Shown here: positions 1 through 7,154 of the stretch, piece after piece
How positions within the stretch are numbered: the first letter of the stretch is position 1
Layout of the letters: each line of letters opens with the position of its first letter
Assembly: GCA_023301395.1 (NCBI GenBank)
Contig: JALZUY010000226.1
Span: 1 to 14,544, forward strand
Reading direction: 5' to 3'
DNA from: Nonlabens sp.
Lineage (GTDB): Bacteria; Bacteroidota; Bacteroidia; Flavobacteriales; Flavobacteriaceae
DNA: 14,544 bases
Made by a program: the position numbers and the translations under genes
The notes under the pieces: generated by a model
Told to the model about the DNA's origin: nothing
What the model saw: only the letters and a program-made list of their open reading frames with translations
Databases searched by the model: none

Positions 1-45
1 TCTATTAAGCACACTAAGTTTATAGATTTTTATTTTTATATCATT

Positions 46-83
46 AAAAAGGTATTTATACCTAGGTATAAGTACCTTTTTTT
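46..83. terminator. Long palindrome with T tract, likely terminator of an upstream gene
   Basis: Positions 46-81 form an almost perfect palindrome centred on CCTAGG (61-66). The only mismatch, T55 against G72, becomes a U-G wobble in RNA. The outer arms are AAAAAGGTA and TACCTTTTT, and the T run continues to 83. An A-rich left arm and T-rich right arm are what a bidirectional intrinsic terminator looks like. The likely promoter of the next gene lies downstream at 105-137, so this hairpin probably ends a transcript entering from the left edge and is not in the leader of the tail-collar gene. Confidence 0.6.
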
Positions 84-104
84 ACTGAAAAACAGGTACT
101 TACG

Positions 105-137
105 TTTGTTGTTGAGGTGTTCTAGGGTTTACTTTTA
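105..137 (+). promoter_or_regulatory. Putative Bacteroidota-type promoter of the tail-collar gene
   Basis: TTTG at 105-108 is followed after 21 nt by TACTTTTA at 130-137, which resembles the Bacteroidota -33/-7 pair TTTG/TAnnTTTG with A instead of the last G. A second TTG allows a spacing of 18 nt. The start codon follows 30 nt after the -7 element. This rests on motif matching only. Confidence 0.35.
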
Positions 138-167
138 ACAAACATTAATCTTAAAACACAATTAATT

Positions 168-734
168 ATGGATCCATTTATAGGACAAATTCAAACATTC
201 GGTTTCAATTTTGCACCACGCGGTTGGGCAAAATGTGAAGGACAGTTACTGCCTATCTCACAAAATACAGCATTATTTTCTCTTTTAGGAACTACTTATG
301 GCGGTGATGGTAGAACAACTTTTGGTCTTCCAGATCTTAGAGGTAGAAGTATGGTAGGATTAGGTAACGGTCCTGCTTTATCCTCAATATCTTGGGGACA
401 GCGAGGTGGTGTAGAACAACTAAATGTACAATTACAAAATATGCCTTCTCACTCACATGCTTTACTAGATGGACAAGCAAATGTAACAGTACCTACATAT
501 GAAGGCGAAGAGCTTTTTAATGAATCTGACAGTGGAGCAAATGGATTCAGTACATCTGGAGGAACTCCAGAAATGTATTCAGAAGTAGCTGCCACTACCG
601 ATAAAGTAGGTGGTGTGTCTATTTCAGGAACTACTGCTGCTGCTGGATCTAATTTACCTATTCAAAGTAGAAACCCATTTTTAGGTATAAGTATTTGTAT
701 TGCTTTAGTTGGAATTTTTCCTTCTAGAAACTAG
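168..734 (+). CDS. Tail-collar domain protein, microcystin-dependent-protein (Mdp) family
   Basis: This 188-residue protein has the layout of the small phage tail-collar/Mdp-like family. The N-terminus (about residues 4-60) carries the family signature, including GWAKCEGQLLPI, LLGTTYGGDG and FGLPDLRGR. A central HSH motif (H95, H97) sits where phage fibre collar domains coordinate a metal ion. The C-terminus ends in the typical IALVGIFPSRN. There is no signal peptide. The length matches stand-alone bacterial family members, which are not full tail fibres. No capsid, portal, integrase or lysis gene is near, so a prophage remnant is unlikely. Members are frequent in non-phage bacterial chromosomes, where their role is poorly defined. 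The next gene downstream encodes a secreted T9SS protein, and a long hairpin lies between the two. Family assignment is secure, function is not. Confidence 0.85.
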   Translation: MDPFIGQIQTFGFNFAPRGWAKCEGQLLPISQNTALFSLLGTTYGGDGRTTFGLPDLRGRSMVGLGNGPALSSISWGQRGGVEQLNVQLQNMPSHSHALLDGQANVTVPTYEGEELFNESDSGANGFSTSGGTPEMYSEVAATTDKVGGVSISGTTAAAGSNLPIQSRNPFLGISICIALVGIFPSRN

Positions 735-769
735 ATATAGAATACAAACACTGTTTAGTAGACAGTCCA

Positions 770-807
770 CTTATTCATAGATATTGATTTTAATATCTAT
801 GAATAAG
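770..807 (+). terminator. Perfect 16-bp hairpin after the tail-collar gene
   Basis: The arms 770-785 (CTTATTCATAGATATT) and 792-807 are exact reverse complements around the 6-nt loop GATTTT. It lies 35 nt after the stop codon, where a terminator is expected. The stem is AT-rich and is not followed by a clean T run (TTGTTAAAAGACTTTT), so it could instead be an mRNA-stabilising 3' hairpin or a protein-binding inverted repeat. Confidence 0.5.
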
Positions 808-867
808 TTGTTAAAAGACTTTTAAACCAGAACCAACCTTTCTTGTAAAACGATAATAGCACAAATC

Positions 868-896
868 TTGCCTTACAAAGCTTATCAATAAATTTT
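868..896 (+). promoter_or_regulatory. Weak candidate promoter of the T9SS cargo gene
   Basis: TTG at 868-870 is followed after 18 nt by TAAATTTT at 889-896, seven of eight matches to TAnnTTTG counting the two N positions. The ATG at 916 follows 19 nt later, a distance like those seen for recA, trpS and scoA in this window. AT-rich DNA makes chance matches common. Confidence 0.25.
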
Positions 897-915
897 AACC
901 AATTAATCTTAAGTT

Positions 916-3900
916 ATGAAATACTTATACTCTACAATATTAACCATACTCTTTGCCTCCATGTTCTCTAGCGCACAATTAGTCGCTGGTGACATAGCAA
1001 TAATAGGAGTCAATGAAGATGGTGGTCCAACTTCAGGAAGAGAACACAGTTTTAGTTGGGTGGCACTAGTTGATATTCCAGCATCACAAGTTATCTATTT
1101 CACAGAACAAGGGTGGAATTTAAATGCAGCTGGCACTGCAAATGGATTCTGGATGGGTACTACTGAAGGACATTATTCATGGACTGCTCCAGCTACAATT
1201 GTCCCAGCAGGTACTATAGTTCATATATATGAATCGAGTGGTACAAATTCTTTAGTAGCTATTGGTTCAGGTACCATGTCGGGTATTTTATCGGGAACAG
1301 GATGGAATTTAACGGCAGGTGATCAAGTGATAGCTTACACAAGTAGTGCGGGCGTTAAACCAGCAGGAGTTGTTCCTACTTTTTTAGGAGGTGTTCATCT
1401 AGATGATGGTCGTTCAAGTTCTATAGGTCATGATGCAAGTACTGGTTGGTCTGCTCTTTCTCTCGGCGCTTCAAGTTCAAGTGGTAGTGCAAGTCATGTG
1501 CCACCTGGTCTAACTAATGGTGTTAACGCACTTTCATTTTTCTCTCCTACTAATACAGAAGAAGATAATATTAAATATACAGGTCTAGCCTCTGACGCAA
1601 ACCGTGATACATGGTTAAGTAGAATTTACACCCGTGCTAACTGGTCTATTAATAATGATACACCTTTCAACATTGACCCAACAGGTTATATTGCTTCAGG
1701 AATTTATCCTGTAACGGTTCCAGTACCATGCCTAGATGTTACTTCTGTAGTACCAGAAGATTTAACACCTACTTCACTAACGGTAAGCTGGACAGAGAAT
1801 AACACTCCAGCAGCTACAAATTGGGAAGTAATTGCTTTACCTACAGGTAGCGCAGCTCCTATACCAGGGACTGTAAACGCAATGACTAATCCTTTTACTA
1901 TTAGTTCATTAATGCCAGACACGGCTTATGATGTTTATGTAAGAACAGATTGTGCTACAGGTTTTGTTTCCTTATTAAATGTTTCTACATTTGTGAGTTC
2001 TTGTAATGGTGGTTTACTAACAGATTCAGGAGGGCCAACTGGTAATTATGTTGATAATGAAAATGTAACTTATACGATTTGTCCAGATAATCCTGGAGAT
2101 AAAGTAGTGATTAGTTTCTTAGATTTTTCTTTTGAGAGTTTTGGCTCAACAGGTTGTTTTGATGGATTAACTATTTATGATGGAGATGTTGCTACGGGAA
2201 CTATTATACCACCTACAATGGGTGGAACTATTTGGTGTTGGGATAGAGAGAGTCTAATGCCTGAAGGTACAGGAGATTTACAAGGTGTTTCCATAGCAGC
2301 TACGTCTGCAACAGGTTGTATCACTATTGTCTTAACTTCTGATGGTTCCGTTCAAAGAGCTGGTTTTATAGCAACTGCTTCTTGTGAGTCTACGGTTTAC
2401 ATGTGGGATGGAGCGGCATGGAGTAATGCACCAGAAGGTGCTATTACTGTAAACGATAACTTATACGTTAGCGGCGCAGGTGCTGTGTTATCTGCAGCAG
2501 TTGCTGCTGAAGACTTATTTATGAATCCAGGATCATCCTTAGACGCAAGTGCTGGAGATGTAAACATTTCTGGAAATGTATTTAACAATGGATCAATTAC
2601 AGGATCTAATAAAGTTGTACTGGACGGTGCAGTTGCACAGAATGTTGTAGGAGAAGGATCTTTAACTAATCTAGATTTAGATAACGCTGCTGGTGTAACC
2701 ATATTTCAAGAACAAAATTTATTAGGTACACTAGATGTTACAGATGGAGTAGTAACAGCAAATGGTAATCTTACTTTTGTAAGTAATGCAGCTGGAACGG
2801 CAGTTATCGGTCAAGTTGCTGCTGGAGCAGTGGTAGGAGATGTAAATGTAGAGCGTTTCATTCCAGCAGGAAACAGAGCCTTTAGATTTATAGGCCCTAC
2901 GGTATCTGGACCAAGTGTTTTTGATAGCTGGCAAGAAGCTGGTGTTAATGCTGCTGGTTTTGGAGTACAAATAACAGGAACTGCTGGTACGGTAGGAACT
3001 GTCAACGCAACAACTGGTCATGACGAAACAGTTTCTGGTAACGCAAGTATGTTTAAATGGGATAATGCTGCTCAAAACTGGGAAACGGTAACTAATACGA
3101 CAACTGAGGTTTTAACCGCAGGTGAGTATTACCGTCTATTTGTAAGAGGTGATAGAACAACAGATTTAGGTGCGACTATTACACCAGCTCAAACAGCGAC
3201 TACATTAAGAGCTACAGGAGCACTGACTACAGGTAATGCAATAAGTGCTTCAAATGGTACTGCAGGTTCATTCTTTGCCTTTGCAAATCCTTATCAGTCT
3301 AAAATGACTACAGCAAGTGCATTTATTATAGGCACCACTGCAGATATGTACTATTGGGATCCTAGTCTAGGAGTTAATGGTGGTTATTCAGCAATTGATA
3401 TTCTAACAGGAGTAGGTAGTGCAGGAGTTGCTACTAACGTATTAGATCCAGGGCAAGCTGTATTTTTTGTAGCTAATTCTAGCAGTGCTTTTGCAGCTGT
3501 AAGTGAAACAGATAAAGTCTCAGGAACAACAAATGGTGGTGTATTTAGTGCAAATACGTTACAGCAAGCATTAAGACTTAAGATTTATCAGACTTCCCGT
3601 TTTAATAACGGCCAGTCAGAGAGTGATGGTCTTTATTTAGATTTTGACGCGGCACACAATTTAAATGTTGATTTCAATGATGCTGTAAAGTTCAATGGAT
3701 TGAATGTAAACATGGCTATTGCAAAATCTAGTGGTCAATTATTATCAGTAGAGCGTAGAACATTGCCTACAGTAAATGAGACAATAGGCTTAAATATCTC
3801 TAACTACTTAACAACTGCATATACGATAGATGCTACAGTAGATGTATTACCTGGACTTACTGCTTATCTTAAAGATAACTTAACAGGAAACATGACTGAG

Positions 3901-4281
3901 CTTTTACAAGGAGCATCAACAGCTGTTAACTTTACAGTAGACATGAATGATGCACAAAGTCTAGATGCATTACGATTTACTGTTGTATTCCAGCCAGTAA
4001 CTTTAAGTAGTGATGATGCTGTATTTGGTTCAAATCTATCTGTATATCCTAATCCAGTTACCGGTGATGTAATCACTATTAACTTAGGTGATGCATCAGT
4101 TGATAAAGCGACTGTATCGGTTTACAATACACTAGGACAACAGGTAATGACTAACAGTTATGATAAAGTTTCAAACGGTGTTATCAAGTTAGATAATTTA
4201 TCCGATCTAAGTAATGGAGTATATATTATGAATATTACTAGTGGAGTTGCAACGACTACGCGTCGCTTCATCAAGGAGTAA
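916..4281 (+). CDS. Large secreted T9SS cargo protein with FN3-like and CUB-like domains
   Basis: The protein has 1121 residues. Residues 1-20 or so form a Sec signal peptide (hydrophobic ILTILFASMF, then SSA). Residues 26-260 are a beta-rich domain I cannot name. About 272-360 is fibronectin III-like (SLTVSW, then TISSLMPDTAYDVYVRT). About 363-490 is CUB-like, with six cysteines (C363, C389, C414, C441, C468, C490) and the segment FDGLTIYDGD. Residues 490-1030 are repetitive Gly/Ala/Thr/Asn-rich beta sequence, including a VNVERFIPAGNRAFRFIG segment common in flavobacterial secreted proteins. The C-terminal 80 or so residues are a type A T9SS sorting domain: LSVYPNPV, VSVYNTLGQQV, NGVYIMNI and a basic end (RRFIKE). 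Known biology of such domains predicts export across the outer membrane through T9SS, removal of the domain and surface attachment or release. No catalytic motif is visible, so adhesion or glycan/protein binding is an inference. A bidirectional terminator follows. Confidence 0.88.
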   Translation: MKYLYSTILTILFASMFSSAQLVAGDIAIIGVNEDGGPTSGREHSFSWVALVDIPASQVIYFTEQGWNLNAAGTANGFWMGTTEGHYSWTAPATIVPAGTIVHIYESSGTNSLVAIGSGTMSGILSGTGWNLTAGDQVIAYTSSAGVKPAGVVPTFLGGVHLDDGRSSSIGHDASTGWSALSLGASSSSGSASHVPPGLTNGVNALSFFSPTNTEEDNIKYTGLASDANRDTWLSRIYTRANWSINNDTPFNIDPTGYIASGIYPVTVPVPCLDVTSVVPEDLTPTSLTVSWTENNTPAATNWEVIALPTGSAAPIPGTVNAMTNPFTISSLMPDTAYDVYVRTDCATGFVSLLNVSTFVSSCNGGLLTDSGGPTGNYVDNENVTYTICPDNPGDKVVISFLDFSFESFGSTGCFDGLTIYDGDVATGTIIPPTMGGTIWCWDRESLMPEGTGDLQGVSIAATSATGCITIVLTSDGSVQRAGFIATASCESTVYMWDGAAWSNAPEGAITVNDNLYVSGAGAVLSAAVAAEDLFMNPGSSLDASAGDVNISGNVFNNGSITGSNKVVLDGAVAQNVVGEGSLTNLDLDNAAGVTIFQEQNLLGTLDVTDGVVTANGNLTFVSNAAGTAVIGQVAAGAVVGDVNVERFIPAGNRAFRFIGPTVSGPSVFDSWQEAGVNAAGFGVQITGTAGTVGTVNATTGHDETVSGNASMFKWDNAAQNWETVTNTTTEVLTAGEYYRLFVRGDRTTDLGATITPAQTATTLRATGALTTGNAISASNGTAGSFFAFANPYQSKMTTASAFIIGTTADMYYWDPSLGVNGGYSAIDILTGVGSAGVATNVLDPGQAVFFVANSSSAFAAVSETDKVSGTTNGGVFSANTLQQALRLKIYQTSRFNNGQSESDGLYLDFDAAHNLNVDFNDAVKFNGLNVNMAIAKSSGQLLSVERRTLPTVNETIGLNISNYLTTAYTIDATVDVLPGLTAYLKDNLTGNMTELLQGASTAVNFTVDMNDAQSLDALRFTVVFQPVTLSSDDAVFGSNLSVYPNPVTGDVITINLGDASVDKATVSVYNTLGQQVMTNSYDKVSNGVIKLDNLSDLSNGVYIMNITSGVATTTRRFIKE

Positions 4282-4299
4282 TCAAATAGATATCGTATT

Positions 4300-4329
4300 A
4301 AAAAGGAGCTCATTATGAGCTCCTTTTTT
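4300..4329. terminator. Bidirectional intrinsic terminator between the T9SS gene and trhO
   Basis: AAAAAGGAGCTCA (4300-4312) pairs exactly with the segment starting TGAGCTCC (4316-4328) around the loop TTA, and a T run follows. Because the arms begin with A's and end with T's, it works equally on the minus strand, so it can end both the T9SS transcript and the convergent trhO transcript. Confidence 0.9.
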
Positions 4330-4337
4330 GTTTTATA

Positions 4338-4358
4338 TACGCTTTCGCGAAAGCGAGA
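4338..4358 (+). repeat. 21-bp near-palindromic element, copy 1 (intergenic)
   Basis: The perfect 16-bp palindrome CGCTTTCGCGAAAGCG (4340-4355) is extended by TA on the left and AGA on the right. It lies between the terminator at 4300-4329 and the stop codon of trhO. It has no T tract of its own. The GC-rich core stands out in AT-rich surroundings. The same element recurs at 5470, 9499 and 13416. Confidence 0.85.
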
Positions 4359-4367
4359 TAAATTAAA

Positions 4368-5402
4368 TTACTTCTTTTTAAAAGCTAACTTTTCTGAGCG
4401 TCCTTTTTTAAAGATTTTATTGCTGTTGTATTTCCCAGCTCTCAATTGTTTTTGCTCTTCAATGGGCAATTGAATGATCTCTTGACATTCTGCACTGCAG
4501 CAGTTTTCTCGTTGCTCTTTGCAATTATTACATTGAATAAATAAAAGATGGCATGCCTCATTTGCGCAATTAGTATGTAAGTCAAAAGAAGTACCACATT
4601 GATGGCAGTTTGCAATAACCTCATCTCCTATTTTCTCTGCAAGTCTATGGTCAAACACAAAGTTCTTTCCCTTGAATTTATTCTCAAGTCCTTGCTCAGT
4701 AACCTGCCTGTGGTATTCTATAATACCGCCTTCTAGCTGGTATACATCTTTAAAACCCTTGTGCTTATAATAGGCACTTGCCTTTTCACAACGTATTCCG
4801 CCAGTACAATACATGACTAGTTTTTTATCCTCTTTATGATCTTTAAGTTTTTCTTCTATATAATCTAGACTATCTCTAAAGGTATCCACATCTGGTGTCC
4901 AGGCATTTTTAAAATGACCTATTTCAGACTCATAATGATTGCGCATATCTACAAGAACCGTGTTAGGGTCTTCAATAAGTGCATTAAAGCCCGTTGCATC
5001 TACATGGATTCCTTTATTTGTTACGTCAAATGTGTCATCATTAAGCCCATCTGCTACAATCTTGTTACGAACCTTTACTTTTAGTTTTAAGAAGCTCTCA
5101 TTATCCTGTTCTCTAGCAATATTAAGGCGTACATTCTCTAGAAAACCTACATTATCAACAAAAGACTTGAACTCTTCAAACCGATCTCCAGGCACAGAGA
5201 GTTGCGCATTAATACCTTCATGAGCGACATAAATTCTGCCCAGTACATCTATGGGATGCCAATGCAAGAATAAATGGTCTCTAAAAAGTTGTGGATTACC
5301 TATTTGATGGTACTGATAGAAAGATATCGTTAACCGCTCTTTTCCAGCGGCACGTATAAGTTCTCTTCTTTCTTCAGCACTTAATTTGTTATACAGTTGC
5401 AT
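4368..5402 (-). CDS. trhO: tRNA uridine(34) hydroxylase TrhO (UPF0176, rhodanese domain)
   Basis: This 344-residue protein matches the TrhO/YceA family, which uses oxygen to hydroxylate U34 of a set of tRNAs, the first step towards 5-oxyacetyl or methoxy uridine. The N-terminal domain carries FLHWHPIDVLGRIYVAHEGINAQLSVP (in the range 45-71). The rhodanese domain is at about 138-235, with the active-site loop C199-T-G-G-I-R-C205 (catalytic C199) and the family's EGGIIEYHRQV. A C-terminal cysteine cluster (C266, C269, C279, C284, C291, C294, C301, C302, C306) suggests bound metal. The C-terminus is lysine-rich, which would suit tRNA contact. It is divergent from recA, converges on the T9SS gene, and appears to be a single-gene unit with its own promoter and terminator. 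Confidence 0.93.
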   Translation of the reverse strand: MQLYNKLSAEERRELIRAAGKERLTISFYQYHQIGNPQLFRDHLFLHWHPIDVLGRIYVAHEGINAQLSVPGDRFEEFKSFVDNVGFLENVRLNIAREQDNESFLKLKVKVRNKIVADGLNDDTFDVTNKGIHVDATGFNALIEDPNTVLVDMRNHYESEIGHFKNAWTPDVDTFRDSLDYIEEKLKDHKEDKKLVMYCTGGIRCEKASAYYKHKGFKDVYQLEGGIIEYHRQVTEQGLENKFKGKNFVFDHRLAEKIGDEVIANCHQCGTSFDLHTNCANEACHLLFIQCNNCKEQRENCCSAECQEIIQLPIEEQKQLRAGKYNSNKIFKKGRSEKLAFKKK

Positions 5403-5430
5403 GCTATAAACATTTTATGTGTTGAGATTG

Positions 5431-5438
5431 CAAAGGTA
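5431..5438 (-). promoter_or_regulatory. -7 element TACCTTTG upstream of trhO
   Basis: On the minus strand this octamer is a perfect match to the Bacteroidota -7 consensus TAnnTTTG. It lies 28 nt before the trhO start codon. No TTG is present at the expected -33 distance, so only the downstream half is well formed. The identical octamer TACCTTTG lies in front of trpS. Confidence 0.5.
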
Positions 5439-5469
5439 ATAATTTTAAAATGTGGATGTTTTGTTTTTA

Positions 5470-5489
5470 TACGCTTTCGCGAAAGCAGA
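5470..5489 (+). repeat. 20-bp near-palindromic element, copy 2 (trhO/recA intergenic)
   Basis: The core GCTTTCGCGAAAGC (5473-5486) is a perfect 14-bp palindrome, preceded by TAC and followed by AGA. Compared with copy 1 one G is missing after the core. The 19 nt from TATAC to the end of the core are identical in copies 1 and 2. It sits upstream of both divergent genes, about 30 nt beyond the trhO -7 element and 35 nt before the recA -33 element. Confidence 0.85.
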
Positions 5490-5523
5490 TTTCCATAAAG
5501 TTAATAACCCATTTGAACTTTCA

Positions 5524-5554
5524 TTGTTCTAATAAATAATGGGTTGTATTTTTA
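5524..5554 (+). promoter_or_regulatory. Putative recA promoter (TTG-20 nt-TATTTTTA)
   Basis: TTG at 5524-5526 and TATTTTTA at 5547-5554 are 20 nt apart, close to the Bacteroidota TTG/TAnnTTTG promoter. The recA ATG at 5572 lies 17 nt downstream. If correct, transcription starts after the upstream in-frame ATG at 5539, which excludes that codon as the start. The CoA-transferase gene at 14006 has exactly the same three-part spacing. I see no obvious SOS-box palindrome. Confidence 0.45.
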
Positions 5555-5571
5555 CGGCAAATAGAATTAAA

Positions 5572-6594
5572 ATGGCAGAGAAGAAAGACGATAAAGAGAA
5601 AGAAGCTAAATTAAAAGCACTTAAATTAACGCTAGATAAATTAGACAAAGCATACGGTAAAGGAGCCGTGATGAAATTGGGAGATAAGCAGGTAGTTGAT
5701 GTAGAAAGTATTTCTACTGGATCTCTTGCTCTTAATGCGGCACTAGGTGTAGGTGGTTATCCTAGAGGTAGAGTTGTAGAAATATATGGGCCAGAATCTT
5801 CAGGTAAAACTACACTTACTTTACACGCTATTGCTGAGGCTCAAAAAGCCGGTGGAATCGCCGCTTTTATTGATGCTGAGCATGCTTTTGATCGTTTTTA
5901 TGCAGAGAAGTTAGGTGTTGATATTGATAACTTGATTATCTCTCAGCCTGATCATGGAGAGCAAGCACTTGAAATCGCAGAGAATCTCATACGTTCTGGA
6001 GCAATTGACATTATAGTAATTGATTCTGTTGCAGCACTTACTCCTAAGAGTGAGATTGAAGGAGAAATGGGAGATAGCAAAATGGGACTTCATGCACGTT
6101 TAATGTCTCAAGCATTGCGTAAAATGACTGGAACCATTTCAAAAACTAATTGTACCGTAATGTTCATTAATCAATTGAGAGAAAAAATTGGTGTGATGTT
6201 TGGTAACCCAGAGACAACCACAGGTGGAAATGCATTAAAATTTTATGCATCAGTACGCCTAGACATTAGAAGATCTACTCAAATTAAAGATACTTCAAGT
6301 ACCGTTTTAGGTAATAAAACACGTGTGAAAGTGGTGAAGAATAAAGTAGCGCCACCATTTCGTACGGCCGAGTTTGATATCATGTATGGTGAAGGGATTT
6401 CTATCCTAGGTGAGATCGTTGATTTAGGAGTTGAATATGAAATAATCAACAAAGCAGGATCATGGTTCTCTTATGAAGATACTAAGCTAGGTCAAGGAAG
6501 AGACTCAGTTAAAAATATCCTCAAGGACAATCCAGACCTTGCCGATGAATTGAAATTAAAAATAATGGAGGCTATAAAGCTGGTTAACAGCTAG
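5572..6594 (+). CDS. recA: Recombinase RecA
   Basis: This 340-residue protein is the ATP-dependent strand-exchange protein for homologous recombination, double-strand-break repair and SOS activation. Visible landmarks are Walker A GPESSGKT (73-80), Walker B IIVIDSVAAL (147-156), and the L2/family signature around QLREKIGVMFGNPETTTGG (201-219) followed by NALKFYASVRLDIRR. The C-terminus is the usual short alpha-helical tail without a long acidic run. An in-frame ATG 33 nt upstream (5539) would add MGCIFTANRIK, which is not typical of RecA. It lies inside the likely promoter, so I chose the ATG at 5572, giving the Lys/Glu-rich N-terminus common in flavobacterial RecA. The gene stands alone: a terminator follows within 25 nt, and trhO is divergent. 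Confidence 0.97.
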   Translation: MAEKKDDKEKEAKLKALKLTLDKLDKAYGKGAVMKLGDKQVVDVESISTGSLALNAALGVGGYPRGRVVEIYGPESSGKTTLTLHAIAEAQKAGGIAAFIDAEHAFDRFYAEKLGVDIDNLIISQPDHGEQALEIAENLIRSGAIDIIVIDSVAALTPKSEIEGEMGDSKMGLHARLMSQALRKMTGTISKTNCTVMFINQLREKIGVMFGNPETTTGGNALKFYASVRLDIRRSTQIKDTSSTVLGNKTRVKVVKNKVAPPFRTAEFDIMYGEGISILGEIVDLGVEYEIINKAGSWFSYEDTKLGQGRDSVKNILKDNPDLADELKLKIMEAIKLVNS

Positions 6595-6616
6595 AAACAA
6601 TTTTTAAATTAGAATC

Positions 6617-6663
6617 AATCGCTTACTTTTGCTCTTTAATAGAGAAAGTAAGCGATTTTTTTT
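6617..6663 (+). terminator. Intrinsic terminator of recA
   Basis: AATCGCTTACTTT (6617-6629) pairs perfectly with AAAGTAAGCGATT (6645-6657). An inner CTCT/AGAG stem (6632-6635 with 6641-6644) closes a TTAAT loop. A run of eight T's (6656-6663) follows, so this is a textbook rho-independent terminator. Confidence 0.93.
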
Positions 6664-6716
6664 ATCGAAGCAACGCAACCTTTTAAGAACATTTACATCT
6701 AACCAACAGAATAAAG

Positions 6717-6722
6717 AAGGAG
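6717..6722 (+). promoter_or_regulatory. Strong Shine-Dalgarno AAGGAG before the lipoprotein gene
   Basis: AAGGAG ends 3 nt before the ATG at 6726. Most Bacteroidota genes, including the others in this window, lack such a purine box, so this one is unusual. It supports the chosen start and hints at higher or differently controlled translation of the lipoprotein. Confidence 0.55.
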
Positions 6723-6725
6723 AAC

Positions 6726-7139
6726 ATGAAATATTATTTAGTAATCATCGCTTTTATAGGCTTAATCTCACTTAACAGTTGTGAGATTTCTGAGGATGGC
6801 CTTAGGGTTTCTTATGACGTCGTGGCTGTGGACAGTGTTCAATTGCCAGCTACGTTTAATTTTGGAGAAACTTATAATATCCCAGTATTTTATAAAAAAC
6901 CCAGTGATTGTCACGTATTTGAAGGTTTTAATGTAACTCAGGAATTAAACGTACGTAACATCTCAACTGTTTTAGCACGATTAGATTCTGGAGGCTGTAT
7001 AGATGGTGATTTACCTGAAGAGCAAACATTGAGATTTACTGCTGCCAGTAATGGTAGTTACGTGTTTAGATTTTTCAATGGAGTAGATGCAAGCAATGAG
7101 GCAATTTATTTAGAATATGTAGTCCAGGTATTGGAATAA
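6726..7139 (+). CDS. Small lipoprotein of unknown function, first gene of the sigma-factor cluster
   Basis: The protein has 137 residues. It begins with a hydrophobic lipoprotein signal peptide ending in the lipobox LNSC, so C19 is the predicted lipidated residue. The mature part (E20 onward, EISEDG) is acidic right after the cysteine, which could favour onward sorting in this phylum, but that is only an inference. The remaining 110 or so residues look all-beta, with two cysteines (C62 in SDCHVFEG, C91 in GGCIDGD) that could form a disulfide. I do not recognise the family. It follows the recA terminator, so it should have its own promoter, though I see no clear one. Its stop is 15 nt before the ECF sigma start, so the two are probably co-transcribed. 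It may be a partner or target of the sigma/anti-sigma pair. Confidence 0.8.
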   Translation: MKYYLVIIAFIGLISLNSCEISEDGLRVSYDVVAVDSVQLPATFNFGETYNIPVFYKKPSDCHVFEGFNVTQELNVRNISTVLARLDSGGCIDGDLPEEQTLRFTAASNGSYVFRFFNGVDASNEAIYLEYVVQVLE

Positions 7140-7154
7140 TTTTAATCGTATCAT

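Noticed and set aside
50..101. Alternative pairing of 70-77 (AAGTACCT) with 94-101 (AGGTACTT), suggesting an attenuator with the palindrome at 46-81
   Set aside because: The likely promoter of the next gene (105-137) is downstream of both hairpins, so they would not be in its leader. The simple reading is a terminator for the gene to the left.
168..734. Prophage or tailocin remnant
   Set aside because: Only a small tail-collar domain gene is present. No structural, integrase or lysis gene accompanies it in the window, and the family is common outside phages.
2397..3075. Open frames on the minus strand inside the T9SS gene
   Set aside because: They are antisense to a gene with clear domain structure, have low-complexity Ser/Thr/Cys-rich translations and show no start or promoter signals.
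4338..5489. The GC-rich palindromes as intrinsic terminators or LexA/SOS boxes for recA
   Set aside because: They lack T tracts, real terminators are already present at 4300-4329 and 6617-6663, and the same word occurs inside plsC and the peptidase gene, where neither role makes sense.
5539..5571. Upstream ATG extending RecA by 11 residues
   Set aside because: The extension MGCIFTANRIK is atypical for RecA, and its codons overlap the probable -7 promoter element at 5547-5554.
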